From UBA12191 sp009937185 (GTDB lineage: Bacteria > Planctomycetota > UBA8108 > UBA1146): a DNA stretch of 50,021 nt. Where the stretch lies: assembly GCA_938075155.1 (NCBI GenBank), contig CALJGL010000031.1:1-50021 (forward strand), given 5' to 3'. A program made the translations under genes and the position numbers. The notes under the pieces were generated by a model. That model saw only the letters and a program-made list of their open reading frames with translations, was not told where the DNA came from and did not search any database. Below are positions 32,577 to 41,652 of this stretch, piece by piece; position 1 is the stretch's first letter; the number at the start of each line of letters is the position of its first letter.

Positions 32577-33323
32577 TCACTCTTGAGGAGGAGACGGAAG
32601 ATCCGCATCCGTATCGTTTTCGGTATGCACTAAAGTCCCCACGGGATCCCCCATCAAGGCGGATTCCACCGCACCTTTAGGGTGCATATCAAAAACCCTC
32701 AATCGCAAACCTTGCTCATTACACATCGTGAATGCTGTGGAGTCCATGACCCTCAAGTTTCTCTTGAGAACCTCGGAAAAAGTGATGACGTCGAATCTTT
32801 GAGCACCGGGCACTTTTTCGGGATCTGCGTCGTAGACGCCGTCCACTTTGGTCGCCTTGAGAACTTCCTGACATTCCAGTTCTGCGGCTCTTAGGACACT
32901 GCATGTGTCTGTCGTGAAGAATGGATTGCCCGTCCCTCCAGAGAGGATCACTACGTGGCCCTCACTGAGCTTCTGACGGGCCCGGGTGGAGTTGAAGGGT
33001 TCGACTTGGGGAACGGGACTGCCGGCCCCCATGACCAAGGAGGGCGTCCCTAGAAGTTGCAGGTGAGCGTAGATCGCCAATGCGTTGACATGAGTCGCAG
33101 ACATCCCGATGGCGTCTGCGATCGTTTGAGGCAATCCAGTTCCATCCCAGTCCTCGCCGCGGCAGATATTCCCGGCTCCGACGACGATGGCGATCTGGAT
33201 ATGAGAACTCGCCCGAGCCACCTCTTGGGTGAGTCGGGCGAGAGAATTTTGACAAAGTCCAGTCCCGGAGTCACCTCCGAGAACTTCACCGCTGACCTTC
33301 AGGAGGACTCGCCTCGAAAGCAT
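32577..33323 (-). CDS. pyrH: Uridylate kinase
   Basis: 248 residues. It phosphorylates UMP to UDP in pyrimidine synthesis. Amino-acid-kinase fold motifs: LLKVSGEVLGG at the N-terminus, VVGAGNICRG, DAIGMSATHVNALA, LSGGTGNPFFTTDT, and KATKVDGVYDADP. A short acidic tail follows. Part of the rpsB-tsf-pyrH-frr group. Confidence 0.97.
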   Translation of the reverse strand: MLSRRVLLKVSGEVLGGDSGTGLCQNSLARLTQEVARASSHIQIAIVVGAGNICRGEDWDGTGLPQTIADAIGMSATHVNALAIYAHLQLLGTPSLVMGAGSPVPQVEPFNSTRARQKLSEGHVVILSGGTGNPFFTTDTCSVLRAAELECQEVLKATKVDGVYDADPEKVPGAQRFDVITFSEVLKRNLRVMDSTAFTMCNEQGLRLRVFDMHPKGAVESALMGDPVGTLVHTENDTDADLPSPPQE

Positions 33324-33337
33324 GGCCCGCGTGACCT

Positions 33338-33928
33338 TTACTGGCCGATTTCAAATCGACTGAAACGGGTCAACTGAATGTTCTCGCCAATAGTGGCGAT
33401 GGCATCTGTGACCACTTGATCAATCGACTTTTTATCGTCTTTGATAAAGGCTTGCTTGGTGAGGCAAACTTCGCTGAAAAACTTATTCAGCTTACCCTCA
33501 ACAATATTACCTCTGATCGCTTCAGGCTTATCTGCAACTTGTTCCAGGAACACTGCGCGTTCACGCTCAATCAATTCTGGATCAAGTTCTTCAGGAACGA
33601 GAGCTTGAGGGTTCATCGCTGCAATATGCATCGCAATATCACGAATCAACTCTTGGAACTGATCATTCTTGGCGACGAAATCGGTTTCGCACAAGACTTC
33701 GACGATGACCCCAATTTTTCCATTGGAGTGTACGTAGGATCCGATCCAACCTTGGTTGGTCTCGCGTCCCGCTTTCTTTGCAGCCATTTGCGCGCCACGC
33801 GATCTTAAGAGATCGATGGCCTTCTCTAAATCTCCACTGGATTCAAGAAGAGCTTTTTTGCATTCCATCATGCCAACGCCTGTACGTTTCCTGAGCTCAG
33901 CAACGTCCTTGGCACTGAATTCACTCAT
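33338..33928 (-). CDS. tsf: Elongation factor Ts, short form
   Basis: 196 residues, the length of the Thermus-type EF-Ts rather than the 280-residue enterobacterial form. It exchanges GDP on EF-Tu. Signatures: VAELRKRTGVGMMECKKAL near residue 10, and VLCETDFVAKNDQF (TDFV motif, about residues 79-92). One core subdomain and the C-terminal helix are present; the second half of the core is missing, as in other short forms. Confidence 0.96.
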   Translation of the reverse strand: MSEFSAKDVAELRKRTGVGMMECKKALLESSGDLEKAIDLLRSRGAQMAAKKAGRETNQGWIGSYVHSNGKIGVIVEVLCETDFVAKNDQFQELIRDIAMHIAAMNPQALVPEELDPELIERERAVFLEQVADKPEAIRGNIVEGKLNKFFSEVCLTKQAFIKDDKKSIDQVVTDAIATIGENIQLTRFSRFEIGQ

Positions 33929-33971
33929 CGGTTCTCCGATCTGCCAGTATTCTCACTGGCCTGAACTGTTT

Positions 33972-34913
33972 CTAAGATTTTGAAGCCTCGCCACTGCCCG
34001 TGGCTGAGGGCTTGGGGTCTTCTGCTTTGGTTTTTGCAGCTTTTTCTGGTGTCACGACAAGCTTGGGTTTCGCTTTCTCTGACTGAGGAGCGTCCGCGCC
34101 AGGAGCCGGTTGGGGAGGTTGAAACTCCTTGGACCGGTTTTCCTTGGTCATATTGCGGCTCTTCTCTTTTGCGCGAGTCTTGTCCTCGTCAGCAGATTTA
34201 CGAGCGGCTTCGGCCTGCTGCTCTGCGACAAGCTTGTCCTTACCGGCGATGATCGAATCGGTCAGTTGGCTCAGAATGACTTCGATGCTTCGGTAAGCAT
34301 CGTCGTTTCCGGGAATAGGGATATCAACCAAGTTCGGATCACAGTCGGTATCCACGATTGAAATCACAGGGATTCCCTTTGTGTGTGCTTCTCTGACAGC
34401 AATCTCGTCACGACGAATGTCGACGGTGATCATGGCACCCGGCAAACGGTTCATGTTGCGGATACCTTCGAGGTTTCTGAAAATCTTGCGACGTTCGCGT
34501 TCCATCGTTGCAAGTTCTTTCTTACCACGGCTTCCATCGGCTGAATCAGCGAGGTCTTTCTCCAGCTCTTCGAGACGACGGAGTCGTGCACGAATCGTCT
34601 GGAAGTTTGTCAGAGTTCCTCCGAGCCACCTGTGAACGCAGAAGTGCATTCCGCAACGAGCAGACTGCTCGCGAACGACTTCTCTCGCCTGTGACTTGGT
34701 GCCCACGAATACGACCTCGTGACCTGCTGCACAGATGTTCTCAAGGAAGTGTTGGGCTCTGACGATGCCGCGAACTGTCTGACGCAGATCGATGACATGA
34801 ATCTTGTTGTGCTTTTGATGAATGTATTCAGCCATGGCTGGGTGCCAACGACTGGAACGGTGTCCAAAGTGAACACCTGCTTCAATGAGTTCCTGGATCT
34901 GTAATCCGGACAT
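33972..34913 (-). CDS. rpsB: 30S ribosomal protein S2 with C-terminal extension
   Basis: 313 residues, against about 230-250 usually. The core has the family motifs EAGVHFGHRSSRWHP, IHVIDLRQT, VHRWLGGTLTNF and the PGAMITVDIRRDEIAVREA segment. From about residue 235 a low-complexity tail rich in Lys, Ala, Glu and Pro follows. The ATG follows AAGGA. It opens the translation-factor operon; the 260 bases upstream hold its promoter or leader. Confidence 0.97.
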   Translation of the reverse strand: MSGLQIQELIEAGVHFGHRSSRWHPAMAEYIHQKHNKIHVIDLRQTVRGIVRAQHFLENICAAGHEVVFVGTKSQAREVVREQSARCGMHFCVHRWLGGTLTNFQTIRARLRRLEELEKDLADSADGSRGKKELATMERERRKIFRNLEGIRNMNRLPGAMITVDIRRDEIAVREAHTKGIPVISIVDTDCDPNLVDIPIPGNDDAYRSIEVILSQLTDSIIAGKDKLVAEQQAEAARKSADEDKTRAKEKSRNMTKENRSKEFQPPQPAPGADAPQSEKAKPKLVVTPEKAAKTKAEDPKPSATGSGEASKS

Positions 34914-35174
34914 CTTATTTCCTTACCGCTCTTCGATGCTGGGGCCCTTACTGCAGGTAACCCACGAAAAGCATGAACTTGAGTGATCTCTTCAATCTTT
35001 GAAGAGTCGAATGACCTCACCTACATAGTCAGATCAGAGGGTAAATTAGCGATCTGGGAGAGAGCCATCAATCGAATCACCCTGTCAAAAGGGTGACAAA
35101 CCAATAAAACTCATGCGAATGGCAAGAAAAGACCTCAAAGTGACGAAAGATGGCGCCTGAAAGGCAAATAAAAC
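34914..35174. other. Intergenic leader region of rpsB
   Basis: No gene seen. A 7-bp hairpin (35077-35083 with 35090-35096) lacks a T-run, so it is not a terminator. A minus-strand TTGACA overlaps it without a matching -10 at 16-18 bases. The distance would allow an autoregulatory S2 leader, but I see no conserved motif. Confidence 0.4.
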
Positions 35175-36170
35175 CTAAAGCGCTCTTTGTCGATCCCTCA
35201 GGCTCTCCAGTACTTTCCCGGCAGCGACCATGGCTCTTACGCCCTGAGCACCGGAAACCGCAGGTGGACGAAGTCCTTTCGCGGAGTCCATGAAGGCTTC
35301 CAACTCTGCGCGTAGCGGTTCTGCACCACTGATTTCGAGGGGCTCTTGATGAAGATGCTTGGCGAGGAATGACTCGGCACCCTCGGGGGCATCTAGGCGT
35401 CCGGCTGTATCGAGGAAGTCTGCGGGATCGTATTCAGAGTCCAACGAGACTTGGAAACCGGTTCGATCAACAAGGTCGAGGCTGATGTATTGGCGAGGAC
35501 CGAAAATTCGAACTTTTCTTGATCGGCTAAAGGCCACTCGACTTGTTTTCACAAAAGCGGTGGCGCCTGAAGCGAAACTCAATCGTGCATGAGCAAGATC
35601 TTCTGTCGGAGAAATGACTCGGGAGCCATGAGCGTCCACCTCAGTCAGTTCGCTTTCAATCAGATGAAGAACGATGTCGATATCATGAATCATTAAATCG
35701 TGAACAACACTGGTCTCAGTAGAACGTAAGGAGAATGGATGTATTCGATCGCACTCAATAAATACGGGATCCTTGACCTTATGAATCGCTGATCGAACAA
35801 CGGGATTAAATCGTTCGATATGTCCGACTTGTAATACCGCATCATTTTCCTGAGCGGCCGAACAAAGGAAATGAGCGTCCTCTAAGGTGTGAGCGAGTGG
35901 TTTTTCCACAAGGACTGCTTTGCCAGCCTCCAGGAACGGAGTGGCAGACTTTCGATGTTCAGGTGTGGGTGTCACGATACTGACAGCATCGACGGCATCG
36001 ATGATTTGGTCGGGATGCTCAAATGCTACGCATTGATTTTCAGCGGCAATCTCGCGTGCTCGGTCCGACGAAACGTCGTAAACCCCCACGAGCTCTGCGT
36101 CAGGAATCTCATTCCAATTTCTGGCATGAGCACTCCCTAAATGACCGACACCAATGACTGCGACCTTCAT
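35175..36170 (-). CDS. Gfo/Idh/MocA family oxidoreductase
   Basis: 331 residues. NAD(P)-dependent sugar oxidoreductase with N-terminal Rossmann motif VAVIGVGHLGSAHARNW, the VSIVTPTPEH segment and the EKPLA motif (about residues 92-96) that carries the catalytic lysine. The VVHDLMIHDIDIVLHL helix contains the usual acid/His pair. It follows lpxA by nine bases, in the position where UDP-GlcNAc 3-dehydrogenase (gnnA) is found in some bacteria; the partner aminotransferase gnnB is not adjacent. The product is therefore named only by family. Confidence 0.88.
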   Translation of the reverse strand: MKVAVIGVGHLGSAHARNWNEIPDAELVGVYDVSSDRAREIAAENQCVAFEHPDQIIDAVDAVSIVTPTPEHRKSATPFLEAGKAVLVEKPLAHTLEDAHFLCSAAQENDAVLQVGHIERFNPVVRSAIHKVKDPVFIECDRIHPFSLRSTETSVVHDLMIHDIDIVLHLIESELTEVDAHGSRVISPTEDLAHARLSFASGATAFVKTSRVAFSRSRKVRIFGPRQYISLDLVDRTGFQVSLDSEYDPADFLDTAGRLDAPEGAESFLAKHLHQEPLEISGAEPLRAELEAFMDSAKGLRPPAVSGAQGVRAMVAAGKVLESLRDRQRAL

Positions 36171-36179
36171 GGAATTCTC

Positions 36180-36965
36180 CTAGGGCTGAAGAGCTCGGCC
36201 TTGGCGACCTTCTTCTGAACAACGAAGGAAAGTTCGCAGATGTACGCCCTCCTCTGGAACTTCTTCTCGCTGCTCCAGAAGCTGGAATGCTTCCCTGCGA
36301 ATCATGTTGTTACTGTAAAGTAATCTTTGGGCTTCTTTGATCCAGGCACAAACATTTTCGTCGAGGCCTGCTCTTTTCATTCCCACGCTATTCACTGCTC
36401 GAACACGAGCGGGGTTACCCTCCGTGATCATGAACGGAGGAGCGTCAGTGCTGACCTTTGTCATACCACCAATAAAAGCGAGACGACCGACCTTCGCGTA
36501 GTGATGAACGGCTGCAAGTCCGCCGAATCCTGCTTGATCCTCGACGACGACGTGTCCCCCTAAGAGAACACCGTTCGCCATGATGACGTCATTACCAACG
36601 ATGCAGTCATGGGCCACATGAGAACTCGCCAAAATATAACAGCGACTCCCAAGCCGAGTGGAACCTCCACCTTGGATTGTCCCACGGTTAATTGTGCAGT
36701 GCTCACGGAACAGATTGTCAGAGCCGATTTCAAGCCAGGTCTCTTCACCCTGCCATTTTTTGTCTTGCGGATCTCCACCGATGACAGATCCCGGATGAAT
36801 GACATTTCGTTCACCCAGTTTGGTGTTACAGAAAATGGAGGCGTGATGATGAATCACACAGTTGTTGCCAACGGTCACATTGGGGCCAATAAAAACCCCC
36901 GGGCCGATCTCGACCCCGTCACCTAGTTCTGCACTCGAATCTATGACAGCCGTAGGATGTATCAA
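36180..36965 (-). CDS. lpxA: UDP-N-acetylglucosamine acyltransferase
   Basis: 261 residues from a TTG at 36965, matching the usual length and N-terminus (IHPTAVIDSSAELG). GAGGAG lies six bases before this TTG and the gene then starts 10 bases after the lpxC-fabZ stop; a start at 36992 would overlap it. It transfers the first 3-hydroxyacyl chain to UDP-GlcNAc in lipid A synthesis. Left-handed beta-helix hexapeptides run through residues 1-180; the catalytic-His segment ILASSHVAHDC and the QAGFGGLAAVHHYAKVG segment are present. The last 65 residues are helical. Confidence 0.93.
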   Translation of the reverse strand: MIHPTAVIDSSAELGDGVEIGPGVFIGPNVTVGNNCVIHHHASIFCNTKLGERNVIHPGSVIGGDPQDKKWQGEETWLEIGSDNLFREHCTINRGTIQGGGSTRLGSRCYILASSHVAHDCIVGNDVIMANGVLLGGHVVVEDQAGFGGLAAVHHYAKVGRLAFIGGMTKVSTDAPPFMITEGNPARVRAVNSVGMKRAGLDENVCAWIKEAQRLLYSNNMIRREAFQLLEQREEVPEEGVHLRTFLRCSEEGRQGRALQP

Positions 36966-36975
36966 TGCGGTCTCC

Positions 36976-38280
36976 TCATTGAGCGTCAACAAGCATGAAG
37001 CGAATCGTGGCCTCTGTCACGGGCTTGCCATCTACGGTAGCACGAACCTGCACCTGTGCAGAGCGTTCTCGGAGTCTTTTGAGCTCCGCCTCAAGGATCA
37101 ACTGATCACCGGGAATCACAGTTTTTCGAAACTTAACGTCGTCCATTCCCAGAATATAGGCCAATCTCGAAGCATCGGCACTTCCACGCAGGAGTAAGAC
37201 GCCTGAGAGTTGAGCCAAAGCTTCCAACTGAAGAACTCCCGGCATGACAGGTTGTCCAGGGAAATGCCCTTGGAAGAACTCTTCATTAAAGGTGACGTTT
37301 TTTAAGCCGACAGCACGGACGCCGTCTTCCACTTCAAGAACACGGTCGACGAGAAGGAAAGGGTATCTGTGAGGAAGAAGTTTGTGGATATCTCGGATTT
37401 CCAAACCTCGAGGAGATTTGACGAGGATATCTTCCAATTCCATCGCTCGCACATGAGCTTCAGCAATCTTGCTCGCGAGTTGTGCGTTGAGTCCATGGCC
37501 ACTTCGGTGGGCGATGATATGCCCTTGGATGGAGCAACGCAGAACGTAGAGGTCTCCAAGCAAATCCAAAACTTTATGGCGTGCGGGTTCATCAATGAAT
37601 CGCCCACCTAAAGCTTCACCGCTGTCAGTCACAATCACGGTATTCTCTTCAGTCGCTCCCTTACCGAGTCCTTGTGCCTTCAATTCTTTGACCTCACGCT
37701 CTAGCACGAAAGTGCGAGCGGGAGCGATCTCTTTGGCGTAAAGTTCTTCGGTTATTTTAAAATCGACAGTTTGGTTAAAGCCTGGATCTCCCGGATATTG
37801 AAGTGTGTAAGTCACTCTTAGATCATCACCGGGAAGAGCGACCACACTGGCCATGTCATCTTCGGCACTCACCGCATTAGCGATCGCGAGAGACCTACCT
37901 CGTGACCCTTGCTTTTCAATACCCGTCTCGCCGATAGCCTCTAGGAATTGAAGAGAACTGCCGTCAAGTCCAGGTACTTCAGGGCCATCAATTTCGATGA
38001 TCCCATTTTCAATACCCAGTACATGAAGTACCGAAAGGAGATGTTCACATGTATGAACCTCTATGTCGCCGATGCCGAAACTGGTCCTGCGAGGATGACG
38101 ACGCAGGGTCTCCAGAGTCAGTGGTATACGTGCCTCTGGGCCAATATCAGTCCGCACAAAATGGATACCGGAATCCGGCTCGCCGGGCAGCAAGCGCAAC
38201 TTTGTCTCGACCCCGGAATGAAGCCCAGGCCCGGTGAAAACAGTTTCGTTTCGGATCGTTTGTTGTGACAAAGTGGGCAA
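36976..38280 (-). CDS. lpxC-fabZ: LpxC-FabZ fusion: UDP-3-O-acyl-GlcNAc deacetylase / 3-hydroxyacyl-ACP dehydratase
   Basis: 434 residues in two domains. LpxC (about 1-285) carries the zinc ligands in HTCEH (H76 and H80 region) and the DEPARHKVLDLLGD motif with ligand His and Asp, plus HRSGHGLN. FabZ (about 292-434) carries the active-site LPHRYPFLLVDRV and the GHFPGQPVMPGVLQLEA segment with the catalytic Glu. LpxC commits lipid A synthesis; FabZ dehydrates 3-hydroxyacyl-ACP, the shared substrate pool. The same fusion is known in Bacteroidota and several other lineages. The start is TTG, nine bases after the skp stop, with only a weak binding site. Confidence 0.95.
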   Translation of the reverse strand: MPTLSQQTIRNETVFTGPGLHSGVETKLRLLPGEPDSGIHFVRTDIGPEARIPLTLETLRRHPRRTSFGIGDIEVHTCEHLLSVLHVLGIENGIIEIDGPEVPGLDGSSLQFLEAIGETGIEKQGSRGRSLAIANAVSAEDDMASVVALPGDDLRVTYTLQYPGDPGFNQTVDFKITEELYAKEIAPARTFVLEREVKELKAQGLGKGATEENTVIVTDSGEALGGRFIDEPARHKVLDLLGDLYVLRCSIQGHIIAHRSGHGLNAQLASKIAEAHVRAMELEDILVKSPRGLEIRDIHKLLPHRYPFLLVDRVLEVEDGVRAVGLKNVTFNEEFFQGHFPGQPVMPGVLQLEALAQLSGVLLLRGSADASRLAYILGMDDVKFRKTVIPGDQLILEAELKRLRERSAQVQVRATVDGKPVTEATIRFMLVDAQ

Positions 38281-38289
38281 GAATACCTA

Positions 38290-38850
38290 CTACTTTTTTG
38301 CGATTCGGTTAATGACGTCCATCGTGATATCTAATTCAGGACGAGCCCAAACGCTCACGTAGACTTTAAAGGTTTCTGCTCTCGAGACGTTATTAACGAC
38401 GACGTCCAGCTCTCTTTCGGTCGCCACCTCTTCGATGGTCGTCCTCACGAGATTCACCAGCGCTTCACGACGAGCAGAGAATCTTGTTGCGAATTCTTTT
38501 TCTAAGTCTTCTTTTTTCCAAATCAGTTCAGCATTTTTTAAAGCAAATCGTTTCTCGATGTCACGTCTGCCATTTGAACCCGGCTGCAACTGTTGTGCTT
38601 CTGCCTCAAGCTGTTGGAGTTCTGCCTCGATATCACGAAGACTTTTTTCCATACCTGTTCTGAGAGTGTTGAACTCATCTGTAATTTGTTTTCCCTGGGG
38701 GATTTGGTCAAGGACAACTTGAACATCACAAACACCAAGACGGTGATTTTCAGATTGATACGGAAGACCAAGAACACCGGTTTGAGTTCCTGTCAGCAAG
38801 AGAAGTACCAACAGAACCGGCAAGGCGGCTTGGGAGATTGTATTTTTCAT
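38290..38850 (-). CDS. OmpH/Skp-family periplasmic chaperone
   Basis: 186 residues from the ATG at 38850 (AGGAAA upstream; a longer frame lacks a signal). The signal peptide is about residues 1-29 (PVLLVLLLLTG). The mature part starts with a beta strand (LGVCDVQVVLDQIPQGKQI), then a long heptad-rich coiled coil (residues about 55-130: MEKSLRDIEAELQQLEAEAQQL) and a final strand; this is the Skp architecture. It guides outer-membrane proteins through the periplasm and sits directly before the lpx genes, as in many diderms. Confidence 0.88.
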   Translation of the reverse strand: MKNTISQAALPVLLVLLLLTGTQTGVLGLPYQSENHRLGVCDVQVVLDQIPQGKQITDEFNTLRTGMEKSLRDIEAELQQLEAEAQQLQPGSNGRRDIEKRFALKNAELIWKKEDLEKEFATRFSARREALVNLVRTTIEEVATERELDVVVNNVSRAETFKVYVSVWARPELDITMDVINRIAKK

Positions 38851-38875
38851 GAAAATTTCCTTTTCGCTTAAGTAT

Positions 38876-40222
38876 CTAAAATGTGTCACTCGGCAACGGA
38901 GGCTCTGCAAATGTCAGAGTTTCTCCTCGGAATGAAAGTTTAAAGCTGCCCACAGAACCTTTTCTGTGCTTAGCGATAATCACTTCTGCGAGGCCCTTAG
39001 CCTCTTCGCTATCAGGCTTGTAGTACTCTTCCCGGAAAAGCAACATGATCAAGTCAGCATCCTGTTCGATGGCCCCTGATTCACGCAAGTCTGACATCTG
39101 AGGTTTTTTGCTTTCTCGAGATTCGACCGCTCGGGAAAGCTGGGAAATCGTCAATACTGGAACCTCTAGCTCTCGCGCCAGTTGTTTCAGTGATCTTGAG
39201 ATCTGAGAGATTTCCTGCTGGCGATTTTCTGCTCGGCCCCCACCCAATTCCAACAGCTGCAAATAGTCGATAACGATCAATCCGAGATTGTGCTTTTGGT
39301 GCAACAGCCTGGCCCGAGAACGAATCGTAAGGGCATTCAGTCCCGGAGAATCATCGATGAAAATCGGCGCTTTACTGAGATCGACCGCTCTGTTGGTCAG
39401 TCGTTCCCACTCAGGATCAGTAATCTGATTTTTATAGATATGGTGTGCCGGAACAACCGCTGCATTGGACAGCATGTTCGCCGCGATTTGGTCATGACTC
39501 ATTTCGAGACTGAAAATCGCAACAGGCACTTTGTTTTTTAAAGCGGCATGGAGAGCAATATTCAGACTAAAAGTGGTTTTACCCATGGAAGGGCGACCCG
39601 CAACGATCACCAAATCAGTCGGTTGCAAACCACTCGTTTTTTCATCTAGATCTTTGAAGCCCGTCAGTACTCCTGCATTTTCGCCACGCTCTCTGGCGTC
39701 AATCAGTTTGAAAACATTTTCCAGAGCTTCATTCATGTGCGTCACATTTTTACGTCGACTATTGTCTGCAAGTTGAAGGATGAGAGTCGACGCCTCTTCA
39801 ATAAGGTCGTCGGCAGGTGCCTGACCTTGTTTCGCTCGGGTCTCGACGTCTTGGCAGACTTCTATGACCGCTCTTCTGCGAGCGGTTTGCTGAACGATCG
39901 ACCCATATTCCAGAGCATTCGTACTTGTACGAACCTTTTTGCCCAGTTCTTGAACAAAATCACGTCCACCGGCATTCTCGAGAAGACCATTGCGCTCCAT
40001 TTGATCAATGAGCAAAACGGGCTCGATGACCCCTTCTTCAGCGAGAAGAAATTGAATCTGTTGAAAAATGACCTGATGCCGAGCGAAGTAGAAAAAGTCT
40101 GACCGAAATTGATCGACGATGGCTTTACTGGCCATTCCCCCAAACAAGATGGATCCCAGCAGGAATTCCTCGGCCTCTTTGTTATGCGGTAGATTTGATT
40201 CGGCAAAATCTTGAGTGATCAT
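38876..40222 (-). CDS. dnaB: Replicative DNA helicase DnaB
   Basis: 448 residues, normal length. Hexameric helicase that unwinds DNA at the fork. The N-terminal domain opens with LPHNKEAEEFLLGSILFGG; the RecA-like domain has Walker A GRPSMGKTT near residue 210, AIFSLEMS, Walker B LIVIDYLQLL, and the DLRESGAIEQDADLI segment. It is the last gene of the rpsF-ssb-rpsR-rplI-dnaB order. The gap to rplI holds a hairpin that may attenuate it. No intein is present. Confidence 0.97.
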   Translation of the reverse strand: MITQDFAESNLPHNKEAEEFLLGSILFGGMASKAIVDQFRSDFFYFARHQVIFQQIQFLLAEEGVIEPVLLIDQMERNGLLENAGGRDFVQELGKKVRTSTNALEYGSIVQQTARRRAVIEVCQDVETRAKQGQAPADDLIEEASTLILQLADNSRRKNVTHMNEALENVFKLIDARERGENAGVLTGFKDLDEKTSGLQPTDLVIVAGRPSMGKTTFSLNIALHAALKNKVPVAIFSLEMSHDQIAANMLSNAAVVPAHHIYKNQITDPEWERLTNRAVDLSKAPIFIDDSPGLNALTIRSRARLLHQKHNLGLIVIDYLQLLELGGGRAENRQQEISQISRSLKQLARELEVPVLTISQLSRAVESRESKKPQMSDLRESGAIEQDADLIMLLFREEYYKPDSEEAKGLAEVIIAKHRKGSVGSFKLSFRGETLTFAEPPLPSDTF

Positions 40223-40301
40223 TCTGTTTCCCCATCGAACTCTATCTGATTGAATCCGTCAGAATCGATCTGAGGCTTCTTCCATAAATCAGAGCGAGAA
40301 G

Positions 40302-40337
40302 AAGGCCCGGTTTTGCATCTATGCACAACCGGGCCTT
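40302..40337 (-). terminator. Strong hairpin between rplI and dnaB
   Basis: Perfect 11-bp GC-rich arms at 40327-40337 and 40302-40312 with a 14-nt loop. The minus-strand tail is TTCTTCTC and the plus-strand tail TTTTCT, so partial termination in both directions is possible. It would lower dnaB expression relative to the ribosomal genes. Confidence 0.65.
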
Positions 40338-40460
40338 TTCTACTGCCTCTGAAACAAACTACCGGAGACCAGAGGCTTTTGAAACCCTGAAAGTTTACGG
40401 CCCTAAGCCGCACTACAGGCATATTTAAAAAACACGTCGGGTTATCCAGTGTTCAACTTC

Positions 40461-40928
40461 CTAAGATTCTGAGTCCCCGTCTTCGTCAGCTTTCACGACC
40501 CAGACCTTAATCCCCGTCTCCACCTCAGGGTGGATATTGACAGCAAGATTATAGATCCCAAGTTCCTTGATTGGCTTTTCGAGAACGATAGTAGTGGGGT
40601 CCACTTCGATGCCGTCCGCAGCCATTTGCTCACAGATATTTGCGGCAGTGACTGAACCGAACAGGTGACCTTCTTCTGTCGCACGAGCGATCAATGTGCA
40701 AGAAGCACCATTGATGGCTTCAGCCTGAGACTGGAGTCCGGCAAGCCGCTCCACTTCCTGTGATTCAACACGCTTCTTCTGCGCTTCGATCCACTGAAGA
40801 TTAGCTCTGCCCAATTCCACTCCCAGTCCCCTGGGAATCAGGAAGTTGCGAGCGTATCCCGATTTGACACTGACGACTTCTCCGAGTGATCCCAGATTAG
40901 CGACGTCTTTTGTTAGGAATAGTTTCAT
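40461..40928 (-). CDS. rplI: 50S ribosomal protein L9
   Basis: 155 residues. N-terminal signature LGSLGEVVSVKSGYARNFLIP, followed by the long connecting helix (residues 45-75) and the C-terminal domain (LFGSVTAANICEQMAADGIEVD). Normal length, with an acidic C-terminal end. In the usual place after rpsR. Confidence 0.97.
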   Translation of the reverse strand: MKLFLTKDVANLGSLGEVVSVKSGYARNFLIPRGLGVELGRANLQWIEAQKKRVESQEVERLAGLQSQAEAINGASCTLIARATEEGHLFGSVTAANICEQMAADGIEVDPTTIVLEKPIKELGIYNLAVNIHPEVETGIKVWVVKADEDGDSES

Positions 40929-40947
40929 TGTTTTACTCCCTTCCCAA

Positions 40948-41154
40948 TTACTGACCGTAAGGAATCAAGCCCATGAATCGAGCGCGATGTACTGCACGCT
41001 TGATAATGTGCTGCATCTTTGAATTACAACCAATTTGGCGACGGGAGACCATTTTCCCATTACTGGCAACTAGCCTCTGAAGAAGGTCTACGTCTTTGTA
41101 GTCGACGAACTCGCGGTCTGCGACCAACGACTTCTTTTCCTTGCGTCCAAACAT
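40948..41154 (-). CDS. rpsR: 30S ribosomal protein S18
   Basis: 68 residues. The diagnostic core DYKDVDLLQRLVASNGKMVSRR (split here: DYKDVDLLQRL and NGKMVSRRQIG) is present, with the C-terminal basic RAVHRARFMGLIPY. It pairs with S6 on the ribosome platform. It lies between ssb and rplI with short gaps. Confidence 0.96.
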   Translation of the reverse strand: MFGRKEKKSLVADREFVDYKDVDLLQRLVASNGKMVSRRQIGCNSKMQHIIKRAVHRARFMGLIPYGQ

Positions 41155-41176
41155 TCAATTTCTCATTTCAAAATTA

Positions 41177-41638
41177 TTAAAAGGGGACCTCGTCATTGTA
41201 GGTCTCACCTTGAGGAAAACTGCTTCCACCGGCAGCGGGAGGTGATTCGTTACCGAAGGATTGGGATCCTTCACGACTATTTCCGGCGCCACCTGATGCT
41301 TGTCCACCGCGGGGCATGAAATTGACCCTGTCGGCAACAACTGTCAGCTTACTGCGATTTTTACCTGTTTCCTTGTCTTGCCACTGATCGGTCTTCAGGC
41401 GTCCTTCGATCAGTACCCCACTACCCTTACTGAGGTATTGGTTACTAATTTCAGCCTGGCGTCCCCAAACAGTAACGTCCACAAAGGTGGTTTCTTCCTG
41501 GAACTCTGAAGCCCCATCACGTTTATACTTACGATTCGAAGCGATTCCCAGATTACAGACAGCTGTACCGCTGGGAATCATTCTCAACTCCGGATCTCGC
41601 GTAAGATTGCCGACGATGAATACTTTGTTGAATTCCAT
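41177..41638 (-). CDS. ssb: Single-stranded DNA-binding protein
   Basis: 153 residues. The OB fold occupies residues 1-108 (NKVFIVGNLTRDPELR at the N-terminus, FVDVTVWGRQAE, LIEGRLKTDQW). A glycine/serine-rich linker leads to an acidic tip DEVPF, the standard protein-interaction tail. Sits between rpsF and rpsR as in many bacteria. Confidence 0.97.
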   Translation of the reverse strand: MEFNKVFIVGNLTRDPELRMIPSGTAVCNLGIASNRKYKRDGASEFQEETTFVDVTVWGRQAEISNQYLSKGSGVLIEGRLKTDQWQDKETGKNRSKLTVVADRVNFMPRGGQASGGAGNSREGSQSFGNESPPAAGGSSFPQGETYNDEVPF

Positions 41639-41652
41639 AAAACCCTCCTTCT

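Noticed and set aside
35077..35096. Hairpin upstream of rpsB as a terminator
   Set aside because: A 7-bp stem without a T-run on either strand.
40219..40422. Minus-strand frame of 67 codons between rplI and dnaB
   Set aside because: It spans the 11-bp terminator hairpin and has no domain or binding site; treated as intergenic.
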